From Paracoccaceae bacterium (GTDB lineage: Bacteria; Pseudomonadota; Alphaproteobacteria; Rhodobacterales; Rhodobacteraceae), in NCBI GenBank assembly GCA_012036325.1, contig JAAUPC010000108.1, positions 1 to 10,115 of the forward strand: DNA of 10,115 bases. Direction: 5' to 3'. Positions 1 through 6,807 of the stretch are shown one piece after another. The notes beneath the pieces were generated by a model. It was not told the origin of the DNA, did not search any database, and saw only the letters and a program-made list of their open reading frames with translations. Numbering within the stretch: the first letter of the stretch is position 1; each line of letters opens with the position of its first letter. The position numbers and the translations under genes are program-made.

Positions 1-119
1 TGCTGCCCCGCGAGGAGACGGGACCCCTGGCCCGCGGTGCCGCGCTGGTCGAGGAAAGTGCAGCGGCACGGGCAGCGCTTGACGCGCTTTTGTCCACGGT
101 TCAGGCCCCGTCTCCCTGA
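1..119 (+). CDS. C-terminal tail of an unrecognised protein (partial, 5' end outside window)
   Basis: A stop-free reading frame with codons starting at position 3 ends at a TGA at 117-119. It encodes about 38 residues ending in LDALLSTVQAPSP. Third codon positions are mostly G or C, as in the flanking genes, which supports real coding. The tail is Ala/Glu/Arg-rich and predicted helical, with a short Pro/Ser end and no membrane segment. Its position just before a flagellar transglycosylase, on the same strand, suggests another flagellar gene. The fragment is too short to name the family. A rod-binding, chaperone-like or hook-associated protein would all be compatible. Confidence 0.55.
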   Translation, partial: LPREETGPLARGAALVEESAAARAALDALLSTVQAPSP

Positions 120-184
120 CGCCGCTAACCGCTTGGAAAGATTCGCCCCCTAGGCTGTGCGAACCTTCGGCAGAAAGCCGGGGT
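120..184 (+). other. Short intergenic region before the transglycosylase gene, with a small hairpin
   Basis: This gap separates the partial gene from the transglycosylase. It contains one GANTC motif (GATTC, 140-144). It also holds an inverted repeat TTCGC/GCGAA (142-146 and 159-163). A compact hairpin lies at 165-183: CGGC (168-171) and GCCG (177-180) around an AGAAA loop, extended by G-T pairs. The hairpin ends next to the ribosome binding site and no T-run follows, so it is more likely leader structure than a terminator. I see no convincing -35/-10 pair and no CtrA box here. Read-through from the upstream gene is possible. Confidence 0.3.
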
Positions 185-190
185 GGAGGA
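185..190 (+). promoter_or_regulatory. Ribosome binding site deciding the transglycosylase start
   Basis: GGAGGA lies four bases before the ATG at 195. A GTG at 183 is in frame and would lengthen the protein by four residues, but it sits just before this Shine-Dalgarno sequence, so ATG 195 is the better start. Confidence 0.6.
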
Positions 191-194
191 TGAA

Positions 195-866
195 ATGCCC
201 CTGGCCTTGACAAGACCTATGTGCTCCGCGCTTGCCGTCCTTGCCCTTTGCCTCCCGATGCCGGGCGACGCCAGCCGTGATGCATCCGGGCTTTGTGCCG
301 ACGCGGCCCATCGCGCCGCTAAGGCCACCGGGGTGCCTTATGACGTGCTGGTTGCGATCTCGCTGATCGAGACGGGCCGCAACGCCCGCCCCTGGCCCTG
401 GACGGTCAACCTTGGCGGCGATGGGCGGTGGCTTGATAGCCTTGAGGCCGCGGAAGCCGTGGTTTCCGAGGCGCTGGATCAAGGCCGGACCAACATTGAC
501 CTTGGCTGCTTCCAGCTGAATTACCGCTGGCATGCTTCGGCCTTCGGGTCCGTGGCTGAAATGCTGGACCCTGATGCAAACGCTCTTTATGCGGCCGAAT
601 ATCTGGCCCAGCACCATGCCGAATCTGGTGACTGGGCCACCGCCGCCGCCGCTTACCACTCCGCCACGCCCGAACATGCCGAGCGGTATCGCGCCCGGTT
701 CGAAGCCGCATGGTCGGGTGCCGCTGCTGATGCCCCGCTTGCGGTTGCCACCGCGCCGATTGACCGGCTGAACCGGTTTCCGCTGCTCCTTGCCGGGCAA
801 AAGGGCAGCCGCGGGTCGCTTGTGCCCGCGACCGGCGGCGGCCAACGCCTGATCGGAAGCCCGTAA
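195..866 (+). CDS. Secreted lytic transglycosylase (SLT domain), probably flagellum-associated
   Basis: This 223-aa protein is predicted to cleave the glycan strands of peptidoglycan in the periplasm so that the rod can pass through the wall. An N-terminal signal peptide is visible (residues 1 to about 25: Arg7, then a hydrophobic stretch SALAVLALCL, then a small-residue cleavage region). The SLT-type fold follows: the VAISLIETGR segment with Glu59 as likely catalytic acid, PWPWTVN at 67-72, the GCFQLNYRWH motif (104-113, matching GxxQxN of SLT enzymes) and AAAYHS at 151-156. The tail after about 175 looks disordered. The gene sits one base before flhA in the same operon, which implies a role in rod or ring assembly rather than general wall recycling. 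The SLT family call is strong. The flagellar assignment is contextual and no standard gene symbol is certain. ATG 195 was chosen because of the Shine-Dalgarno sequence at 185-190; GTG 183 is the alternative. Confidence 0.85.
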   Translation: MPLALTRPMCSALAVLALCLPMPGDASRDASGLCADAAHRAAKATGVPYDVLVAISLIETGRNARPWPWTVNLGGDGRWLDSLEAAEAVVSEALDQGRTNIDLGCFQLNYRWHASAFGSVAEMLDPDANALYAAEYLAQHHAESGDWATAAAAYHSATPEHAERYRARFEAAWSGAAADAPLAVATAPIDRLNRFPLLLAGQKGSRGSLVPATGGGQRLIGSP

Positions 867-867
867 G

Positions 868-2943
868 ATGATGGCCGGCCTCAGCATCAGCGCTGTCTTC
901 CGTCCGACCATCCTGCTCGCTCTCGGCCTGATGGCCGTCATCGTCATGATGGTCCTGCCCATTCCAGCTTGGCTTCTGGACATCGGCCTGGCACTCTCTT
1001 TCGCGCTTGCGATCCTGATGCTGACGGTCACGCTGTTCATCGACCGGCCATTGGACTTTTCCGCCTTCCCGACAATCCTCCTCGCCTCGCTGCTGCTGCG
1101 GTTGTCGCTGAACGTGTCGTCGACCAAGCTGATCATCGGCGAGGGCCATACCGGAACGGATGCTGCCGGCCATGTGATTGAAGGCTTTGCCGAGTTCATC
1201 ATGGGCGGCAATATCGTCCTTGGCCTGGTGATTTTCATCGTCCTCCTGATCGTGAACTTCATGGTCATCACCAAGGGCGCGGGCCGGATGGCCGAGGTTG
1301 GGGCGCGTTTTGCTTTGGACGGGATGCCTGGTCGCCAGCTGGCGATTGATGCCGACATGTCCGCCGGCGCGATTGACCATGCCGAAGCGAAGCGCCGGCG
1401 CGAGATGGAGCTGGCTGAGACCAACTTCTTCGGCTCGCTCGACGGGGCGTCGAAGTTCGTGAAGGGCGATGCGATCGCGGGCCTCCTGATCACCATGCTC
1501 AACATCGTCGTCGGGCTTCTGGTCGGCATTTTCATGCATGATCTTGATACGGCGACCGCATTTCGCACCTACACGATCCTGACGGTCGGTGACGGTCTGG
1601 TCAGCCAGATTCCGGCGGTCATCATTTCCGTGGCGGCGGCGCTTCTGTTGGCCAAGGGAAGTGAGAAAGGTGCAGCGGATGTGTCTTTCTTCCTGCAGCT
1701 GGGGCGCTATCCGGGCGCGCTGGGCACGGTCGCGGCGCTCATGGCTCTTTTTGCCCTGGTTCCCGGCATGCCGTTTTTGCCCTTCATGTTGGCGGCGCTC
1801 TGCCTTGGGGGATTGGCATTGTACCAATGGCGCAAGGCGGCACGACCCCAAGCCGCCGCCGTCCCGGTGATGGAGCCTGTCCGGCCGAAGTCCATCGGTG
1901 ATGTGCTTGATTTTGATGACATCCACATCGAATTCGCACCCAATCTTGTCGCCATGGTGCTGGATCCGGTCACCGGGCTGGACGGCCGGATTGCCAACAT
2001 GCGCAACCACATTGCAACCGCCTTCGGCTTCATCTTGCCCGAGATTCGCCTGACGGATGAAGCGTCCTTGCCCACAGGCCGCTACCGCATTCGCCTGCAA
2101 GGGGTAGAGCGGGTCGCCGATCAGCTTTTCCCGGACCGGGTGCTGGTCTTGCTGACGGACGGCGTCCTTGCCCCCGAGGGGCTTGATGTCCGTGAGCCGG
2201 TCTATGGCGCCCCCGCGCGCTGGGTGCGGCCCGATCAGCAGGAAGATGCGGCCCTGTCCGGTCTGACCGTTGTCTCGCCGACCGAAGTTCTGGCCACCCA
2301 CATGCTTGAGGTTCTGAAATCGAACCTCTCGCGGCTTCTGACCCTGCGCGGCCTGCGGCGGCTTCTCGACGAGTTCGTCAAGCTGTCGGACCCGGTTCGC
2401 GCGGAAGCCAACCGCCGCCTTCTGGATGAGCTTTTGCCGGAAAAGGTGCCGCTGGACCTGCTGCATGCGGTCCTGCGCCTGCTTCTGGATGAACGGGTGT
2501 CGATCCGAAACTTGCCCCTGATCCTGGAATCGATTGCCGAAGCCCGGCAGTTGGGGACGCCGGAAGCGATCTGCGAACATGTCCGGCAACGGCTTGGCTT
2601 CCAGATCGTCGCCGAACTCAAGCGGCCGGATGGCACCGTCCCACTGATCCAGCTTGCACCGGACTGGGAGAAGGCCTTCTCTACCTACCAGATCGACGGC
2701 GACCGCGGCCTGCGTGACATTGCCCTGCCGCCCGAGCTCTTTTCCAGGCTGGCCAATGGCTTGACCGAAAGGGTCAACCGCGCTGCCGAAACCGGGGTCT
2801 ACCCGGCGCTGGTCACCTCGGTTGCGCGGCGGCGGTTCTTGCGCACGGTGGTGCAAGCCAAGGGGCTGCACATGCCGGTGCTGTCTTATGAGGAAATCGG
2901 CACTGAAGCGCGGCCCGCACTCCTCGGTCAGGTGCCTGCATGA
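868..2943 (+). CDS. flhA: Flagellar biosynthesis protein FlhA, export gate subunit
   Basis: The 691-aa product has the usual family length. FlhA forms the nonameric ring of the flagellar type III export gate in the inner membrane, and its cytoplasmic part docks chaperone-substrate complexes. Residues 1 to about 325 hold the hydrophobic membrane region. The FHIPEP-family signature lies in the loop at about 136-170 (GRMAEVGARFALDGMPGRQ, then AIDAD). GDAIAG at 200-205 contains an Asp that probably corresponds to the functionally important Asp208 of Salmonella FlhA. A variable linker (about 325-350) leads to the cytoplasmic domain (to 691). The start ATG follows the transglycosylase stop by one base, and GGAAG at 855-859 is a plausible ribosome binding site. 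An adjacent ATG at 871 is the only close alternative. The stop overlaps the fliR start. No truncation or frameshift is seen. Confidence 0.97.
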   Translation: MMAGLSISAVFRPTILLALGLMAVIVMMVLPIPAWLLDIGLALSFALAILMLTVTLFIDRPLDFSAFPTILLASLLLRLSLNVSSTKLIIGEGHTGTDAAGHVIEGFAEFIMGGNIVLGLVIFIVLLIVNFMVITKGAGRMAEVGARFALDGMPGRQLAIDADMSAGAIDHAEAKRRREMELAETNFFGSLDGASKFVKGDAIAGLLITMLNIVVGLLVGIFMHDLDTATAFRTYTILTVGDGLVSQIPAVIISVAAALLLAKGSEKGAADVSFFLQLGRYPGALGTVAALMALFALVPGMPFLPFMLAALCLGGLALYQWRKAARPQAAAVPVMEPVRPKSIGDVLDFDDIHIEFAPNLVAMVLDPVTGLDGRIANMRNHIATAFGFILPEIRLTDEASLPTGRYRIRLQGVERVADQLFPDRVLVLLTDGVLAPEGLDVREPVYGAPARWVRPDQQEDAALSGLTVVSPTEVLATHMLEVLKSNLSRLLTLRGLRRLLDEFVKLSDPVRAEANRRLLDELLPEKVPLDLLHAVLRLLLDERVSIRNLPLILESIAEARQLGTPEAICEHVRQRLGFQIVAELKRPDGTVPLIQLAPDWEKAFSTYQIDGDRGLRDIALPPELFSRLANGLTERVNRAAETGVYPALVTSVARRRFLRTVVQAKGLHMPVLSYEEIGTEARPALLGQVPA

Positions 2944-3722
2944 ACGAAGTCCTGGGGGAACTTGCGGGGCTGCTTGACCTGGCCCAAGGTGTCATCTGGG
3001 CCGCCGCGCTGGTCTTTGTCCGGGTCGGTGCCGTGCTGGCCCTGATGCCGGGCTTTGGCGAAATGGCGGTGCCGCAGCGGATCAAGCTGGCTCTGGTCGT
3101 CTGCTTTACAGCGGTGGTGACCCCCGTCCTCGCCCCGGAGATTGAGGCCTTTGGCCCAGCCCCGGCGCTTGCCCCCCTGGCGGGAGAGGCAGTGGCCGGG
3201 CTGATCCTGGGCCTTGGGATGCGGCTTTTCCTGCTGACCTTGCAAACTGCGGCCTCGATCATCGCCCAGGCGACCACGCTGTCGCAGCTCTTTGCCGGCG
3301 CGGCACCCGAGCCGCAGCCTGCCATCGGCAACCTGTTCCTGATTGCCGGAGTGGCGCTTGCCCTGGGCGCGGGGCTGCATGTCAAGGCGGCGCAGCTGAT
3401 GATCCTGTCGTATGACATCCTGCCTGCGGGCGGCTATCCCGATGCGCGGGCCGTGGCGGATTGGGGCGTCGGCCTTGCCAGCCAGACCTTCAGCCTGGCC
3501 TTCACCCTTGCGGCGCCCTTCGTCATCGCCTCGATGATCTACAACCTCGCGCTTGGCGCGATCAACCGCGCGATGCCGCAGCTCATGGTCTCGATGGTGG
3601 GGGCACCGGCGCTGACCCTGGGTGGGCTGGCCCTGCTGGCCGTGGCGACACCACTGATCCTGTCAGTCTGGCTGCAGGCCTTCGACGCCTTTCTGGTTGA
3701 CCCCTTCTCGGGCGCACCATGA
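2940..3722 (+). CDS. fliR: Flagellar biosynthesis protein FliR, export gate subunit
   Basis: This 260-aa hydrophobic protein is of standard FliR length. FliR forms the central export-gate complex in the MS ring together with FliP and FliQ. The N-terminal part has the family pattern VRVGAVLALMPGFGEMAVPQ (27-46), in which the first membrane helix is followed by a conserved Pro-Gly-Phe turn. Further hydrophobic helices lie at about 48-64, 84-103, 131-147, 183-204 and 222-245. The conserved YNLALGAINRAMPQLMV segment is at 201-217. The start overlaps the flhA stop as ATGA, and the end overlaps the flhB start in the same way. There is no strong Shine-Dalgarno sequence, so coupled translation is likely. 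fliP is not in this window and fliQ lies in the opposing operon, so the gate genes are split between transcription units. Confidence 0.95.
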   Translation: MNEVLGELAGLLDLAQGVIWAAALVFVRVGAVLALMPGFGEMAVPQRIKLALVVCFTAVVTPVLAPEIEAFGPAPALAPLAGEAVAGLILGLGMRLFLLTLQTAASIIAQATTLSQLFAGAAPEPQPAIGNLFLIAGVALALGAGLHVKAAQLMILSYDILPAGGYPDARAVADWGVGLASQTFSLAFTLAAPFVIASMIYNLALGAINRAMPQLMVSMVGAPALTLGGLALLAVATPLILSVWLQAFDAFLVDPFSGAP

Positions 3723-4798
3723 GCGGCGAGGACGACGACACCGACAAGGAACACGACCCCTCACCGCAAAAGCTGCAAGAGGCGCGGAGGAAGGGGGATG
3801 TTCCCAGGTCGCCCGATCTTTTGATGGCCGCCTCGACCGCCGGGTTTCTTCTGGGTCTGGTGTCGATCGGCGGTTGGGTGGTCCAGTCGGCGGGCACTGC
3901 GGGAATGGTGCTCTTGGACCAGGCTGACAACCTGTCACGGCTGATGACCACCGGGGCCTCCGGGCCACTCGGCGGCCTGATGGTCAGCTTTGCCGGGCCG
4001 CCACTTGCCCTGTTGATCCTGCCGCCCATCGCGGTTCTGGTCATGGCCATCGCCACGCGCAGCTTTCTGGTGACGCCCTCCAACCTTGTCCCAAAACTGT
4101 CGCGGATCTCGCCGATTGCCACGGCAAAGCACAAGTTCGGCGCGGAAGGCCTGATGGAATTCGCCAAGAGCATGACAAAGCTCTGTCTGGTCTCAGTGAT
4201 CCTTTACATCTTCCTCAGCGCCCGGCTGGAGGAGATTCTGGCCACGATCTACCTTTCCCCGGCGCTGTCGAGCATGGTCCTGTCCCGGCTGACGCTGGAG
4301 TTCCTGTTCATCATCCTGCTGGTGGTCCTCGTTCTGGGCGGGGTGGATTTCCTGTGGCAAATCCATCTGCACCGGAACCGCAACAGGATGTCGCGCAAGG
4401 AGTTGATGGACGAATTCAAGGAAAGCGAAGGCGATCCCCATCTGAAAGCGGCCCGTCGGCAAAAGGCGCAGGATGTGGCGACGAACCGCATGCTGACCGA
4501 TGTTGCCACGGCCGATGTGGTGGTGGTGAACCCGACGCACTATGCCGTCGCCTTGAAATGGGACCGCGCAAAGGGCGGCGCGCCGGTTTGCGTCGCCAAG
4601 GGGGTGGATGAGATCGCCGCCGTAATCCGCCAGCGCGCGGCCGATCATGGGGTTCCGCTGCACAGCGACCCGCCAACCGCCCGCGCAATCTTTGCCACGG
4701 TCGAGCTTGGCCAGGAAGTGCGCAGCGAACACTATCGCGCGGTGGCCGCTGCCATCCGCTTTGCCGATGCGATGCGCAAGAAGGCGGCCAAGAGATGA
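3719..4798 (+). CDS. flhB: Flagellar biosynthesis protein FlhB, export substrate-specificity switch
   Basis: This 359-aa protein is of typical length. FlhB is an inner-membrane export-gate protein that cleaves itself to switch export from rod/hook to filament substrates. A charged N-terminus has the usual pattern DPSPQKLQEARRKGDVPRSP (13-32). Membrane helices lie at about 38-58, 88-112, 153-172 and 190-212. The conserved segment ATAKHKFGAEGLMEFAKS is at 134-151. A basic linker leads to the cytoplasmic domain, in which the autocleavage motif NPTH is intact at 271-274 within VVVVNPTHYAVAL. The C-terminal fragment ends at 359 without a long extension. Both ends overlap neighbours as ATGA (fliR before, the 113-aa ORF after). 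Function should be normal. Confidence 0.97.
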   Translation: MSGEDDDTDKEHDPSPQKLQEARRKGDVPRSPDLLMAASTAGFLLGLVSIGGWVVQSAGTAGMVLLDQADNLSRLMTTGASGPLGGLMVSFAGPPLALLILPPIAVLVMAIATRSFLVTPSNLVPKLSRISPIATAKHKFGAEGLMEFAKSMTKLCLVSVILYIFLSARLEEILATIYLSPALSSMVLSRLTLEFLFIILLVVLVLGGVDFLWQIHLHRNRNRMSRKELMDEFKESEGDPHLKAARRQKAQDVATNRMLTDVATADVVVVNPTHYAVALKWDRAKGGAPVCVAKGVDEIAAVIRQRAADHGVPLHSDPPTARAIFATVELGQEVRSEHYRAVAAAIRFADAMRKKAAKR

Positions 4799-5136
4799 CC
4801 CGCGCCAAGGACCTTGAAAAGTTGGGGGCGCTGGCGGATCTGATGCTGCAGCACCGCCTGGGGCAGATGCGGCAGGCTTCGGCCCGGCTGGACCGCAGCC
4901 GTGCGCAGATGACCGCAATCGACAAAGCCGCCGAACCGGCAGACCTTCCGGAAATGCTTGCGGGACTGGTCGCTTGTGACTATCGGCGCTGGGCCGATGT
5001 GCGCAAGGCAGAGCTGAACACCGTCATCGCCCGGCAGACGGCCGAGGCCATGGCAGCGCGGGCCGAGGCGGAAATGGCCTTTGGCCGCGTCCACGCCTTG
5101 CGCGGGATCGCGGCCAAACTGCTGGGGAAGCGCTGA
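4795..5136 (+). CDS. Small helical protein of unknown function, last gene of the flhA operon
   Basis: The 113-aa product is not recognised with certainty. Its start codon overlaps the flhB stop (ATGA), and third-position GC matches the neighbours, so it is very probably a real gene. It has no signal peptide and no membrane segment, so it should be cytoplasmic. It looks like a helical hairpin. Helix one (about 5-45) is rich in Leu, Met, Gln and Arg. A break follows at about 46-54 (AAEPADLPE). Helix two (about 55-108) carries many Ala, Glu and Arg, with CDYRRWADVRKAELN at 61-75 at its start. Small, charged hairpins of this type occur in FliJ/YscO-type export stalk proteins, and the context among export genes fits. 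FliJ is usually longer (about 147 aa in enterics) and normally lies next to fliI, so the FliJ idea is only an inference. A chaperone is also possible. Confidence 0.8.
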   Translation: MTRAKDLEKLGALADLMLQHRLGQMRQASARLDRSRAQMTAIDKAAEPADLPEMLAGLVACDYRRWADVRKAELNTVIARQTAEAMAARAEAEMAFGRVHALRGIAAKLLGKR

Positions 5137-5153
5137 AGGACGTCAGCTGTCCT
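5137..5153. terminator. Weak inverted repeat at the junction of the two converging operons
   Basis: AGGAC (5137-5141) and GTCCT (5149-5153) form a five-bp stem around a seven-base loop, exactly where the two operons meet. The right arm overlaps the end of fliL. There is no T-run on either strand and the stem is short, so a bidirectional terminator role is only a possibility. Confidence 0.2.
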
Positions 5154-5655
5154 GGCGCGCGATATCGGTGATCAGCACATCCTTCACCACGGTCCCAAGG
5201 ACCTGGCCAGCGGCTTCCTTCAGCGACGTGCGCAAGACGATCAGGTTCGACCCATCGGTGAACGACCCGCTGAAGCCGCCAACATTGGCATGATCAAACA
5301 GCACTTGCAGGAAAACATCGCGCAACTTGGGTTCGCGCTGATAGACGGCTTCGGTGTTCCCGGTCTCCACCTCCAGCGACAGTGACAGGACCACCATCGC
5401 CGACACCCGGCCCTTGTCGACCACGGGGACAACGAACTGGTTGTTCAGCTTGACGAATTCCGGGGCTTCCGCCCCGTCCTCAGCCGCGTGTTCGCCGTCA
5501 GCCTCAGCCGCATGGTCGCCATCAGCCTTCGCGGGTGCGTCGCCCTCACCATGGGCGGCGTCGGTCGCCCCGGGATCCGGCCGCAGCATGAGGCCTGCGC
5601 CAAGCCCACCGCCCAGCCCCACCAGCGCCAACAAGATTGGAAGAAGTTTTCCCAT
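5143..5655 (-). CDS. fliL: Flagellar basal-body-associated protein FliL
   Basis: This 170-aa single-pass inner-membrane protein is typical of FliL, which surrounds or supports the stator units around the motor. The N-terminus has a short cytoplasmic start (MGK) and a Gly/Leu-rich membrane helix at about 4-24. An acidic, low-complexity linker follows (about 26-65). The periplasmic FliL domain (about 66-170) begins EFVKLNNQFVVPVVDKGRVS and ends with VLGTVVKDVLITDIARQ. The linker contains an eight-residue unit repeated twice, A-D-G-(D/E)-H-A-A-E, at 44-51 and 52-59. fliL is the last gene of the minus-strand operon. Its ATG follows the flgH stop by five bases and has no clear Shine-Dalgarno sequence, so coupling is likely. 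Its stop lies 6 bp from the opposing gene. Confidence 0.93.
   Translation of the reverse strand: MGKLLPILLALVGLGGGLGAGLMLRPDPGATDAAHGEGDAPAKADGDHAAEADGEHAAEDGAEAPEFVKLNNQFVVPVVDKGRVSAMVVLSLSLEVETGNTEAVYQREPKLRDVFLQVLFDHANVGGFSGSFTDGSNLIVLRTSLKEAAGQVLGTVVKDVLITDIARQDS
5480..5527 (-). repeat. 24-bp tandem duplication inside fliL
   Basis: Two adjacent 24-bp units (5480-5503 and 5504-5527) differ at only three positions. They are in frame and encode two copies of an eight-residue acidic unit with a His in the linker between the membrane helix and periplasmic domain of FliL. The three differences give one synonymous change in the Asp codon, one Asp/Glu substitution and one synonymous change in the His codon. 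Confidence 0.85.
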
Positions 5656-5660
5656 GATGG

Positions 5661-6386
5661 TCAGAACGGCAGGATGATGTCTGCGGCCTGCTGGCCGTAG
5701 GTCGGTTGCTGCATGTCCGTGATCTGCCCGCGCCCGCCATAGGCGATCCGCGCCCCGGCGATCTTGTCATAGGTGATCTCGTTCTGACGCGAGATGTCGA
5801 TCGGGCGGACAAAACCGGTCACCACCAACTCGCGCAGTTCGAAGTTGACGCGCACCTCTTGCTGGCCTTCGATCCGCAAGACGCCGTTTGGCAGTTCCTC
5901 GACCACGGTGGCGGCGATGCGCAGGGTCAGCTGTTCATTGCGGGCGACATTGCCTGAGCCTCGGAAGGTTGATGACGACTCCATCTCGAAGGCGTCGGCC
6001 ATGCTGGCGCCATCGGGCAGGCTTTCGTTGATCCGCTGCGGAATGCCAAGAAACTCGGGCAGGCCACCGCTTTGCTGGCCGCTGCGGTTGCGCCCCGAAG
6101 AATTGGAAATCTCGGCACTGTCATCAATCTCGATCACCACGGTCAGGATATCACCGCGCTGGGCGGCCCGCCGGTCCCCGAAGAGTGAATCCGTCCCCGC
6201 CGTCCACAAGGAGGACGCATCCGAAGGCGCTGCCGGGGCGACGTCTTCCGGCAGGTTGGCCGAGTACATCGCATAGTGCTGCGCGCTCCCCTCCAACGGG
6301 GAAAACTCCGGCGCGCGGCCGACCTGGCCCAGTTTTCCACAGCCAGCGGTCAGGACCACAAGCACAAGAGAAGATCGCATCAGCAT
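5661..6386 (-). CDS. flgH: Flagellar L-ring lipoprotein FlgH
   Basis: This 241-aa outer-membrane lipoprotein forms the L ring, the bushing for the rod in the outer membrane. It has a short signal peptide with a clear lipobox, LTAGC, ending at Cys16. Family motifs are SLWTAGTDSLFGDRRAAQRG followed by DILTVVIEI (59-87), VEELPNGVLRIEGQQEVRVN (162-181), and the C-terminal GFVRPIDIS, YDKIAGARIAYGGRG and a final ADIILPF. Three in-frame ATGs lie at the flgA junction: 6395 (244 aa, overlapping the flgA stop by eight bases), 6386 (241 aa, one base after that stop) and 6380 (239 aa). I chose 6386 because a GGGA sequence lies about eight bases upstream and the signal peptide is well formed. The frame is open far upstream into flgA, but that part is a shadow. 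The P-ring gene flgI is not in this window. Confidence 0.94.
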   Translation of the reverse strand: MLMRSSLVLVVLTAGCGKLGQVGRAPEFSPLEGSAQHYAMYSANLPEDVAPAAPSDASSLWTAGTDSLFGDRRAAQRGDILTVVIEIDDSAEISNSSGRNRSGQQSGGLPEFLGIPQRINESLPDGASMADAFEMESSSTFRGSGNVARNEQLTLRIAATVVEELPNGVLRIEGQQEVRVNFELRELVVTGFVRPIDISRQNEITYDKIAGARIAYGGRGQITDMQQPTYGQQAADIILPF

Positions 6387-6387
6387 G

Positions 6388-6807
6388 TCATTCATCCCAT
6401 CCGACATAAACCGCGCCGTCCGGGCCGATCCGGCCGCTGACGGTGGTGCGGGAAGCAAGGTTGATAACGCGGACCGTTTCACCCTCAGACCCGCGCGACA
6501 GCGCGCGCCCTTCGGCCGAGATGGCAAGACTGCCCGCCAGATAGACAAGGCTGACCACCTGGTTGCGCTGGACAAGCGTCGGGCTGCCAAGGTCGGCCTG
6601 CAGGACCGGGCGGCCGGCGTAAATGGCGACCCGCGTTTCCAGCCCAAGGGCAAGCGCCGGGTCAGACAGCGCACCGGGAAGAACCGCGTCGACCACAGTC
6701 AGATCCTCGGGGCCGATCACGGTATTGGGCCGCAAGGTCCGGGTGGCCACGACGCTTTCGGCCAGCGCGGGCGTGGCGAGCAACAAAAGAAGCACCCCAC
6801 GCCACAT
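6388..6807 (-). CDS. flgA: Flagellar P-ring assembly chaperone FlgA (short form)
   Basis: This 139-aa periplasmic protein helps FlgI assemble into the P ring. A signal peptide is clear (WRGVLLLLLATPALA, cleavage after ALA). The mature part begins with the SAF-type sequence VVATRTLRPNTVIGPEDLTV and contains the family C-terminal pattern GRALSRGSEGETVRVINLAS followed by RTTVSGRI. Enteric FlgA is about 219 aa. This protein lacks most of the N-terminal domain and keeps essentially the SAF and C-terminal part, a short form I associate with alphaproteobacteria. The start is ambiguous. ATG at 6807 overlaps the flgG stop by one base (TGATG), and GTG at 6810 directly before it gives a four-base GTGA overlap and one more residue. 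Confidence 0.9.
   Translation of the reverse strand: MWRGVLLLLLATPALAESVVATRTLRPNTVIGPEDLTVVDAVLPGALSDPALALGLETRVAIYAGRPVLQADLGSPTLVQRNQVVSLVYLAGSLAISAEGRALSRGSEGETVRVINLASRTTVSGRIGPDGAVYVGWDE

Noticed and set aside
150..1568. 472-codon minus-strand frame antisense to the transglycosylase and flhA
   Set aside because: Low-complexity Arg/Pro/Ser-rich shadow with no recognisable motif or ribosome binding site.
406..2871. 821-codon open frame on the minus strand, antisense to the transglycosylase and flhA
   Set aside because: It lies opposite a clear, full-length FlhA. The translation is rich in Gln, Arg, His and Gly with no domain pattern, as expected for the complement of GC-rich coding DNA.
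6387..6674. N-terminal extension of the flgH frame to 337 codons
   Set aside because: The extension overlaps flgA entirely and would bury the lipoprotein signal peptide; the lipobox Cys fits only the short starts.
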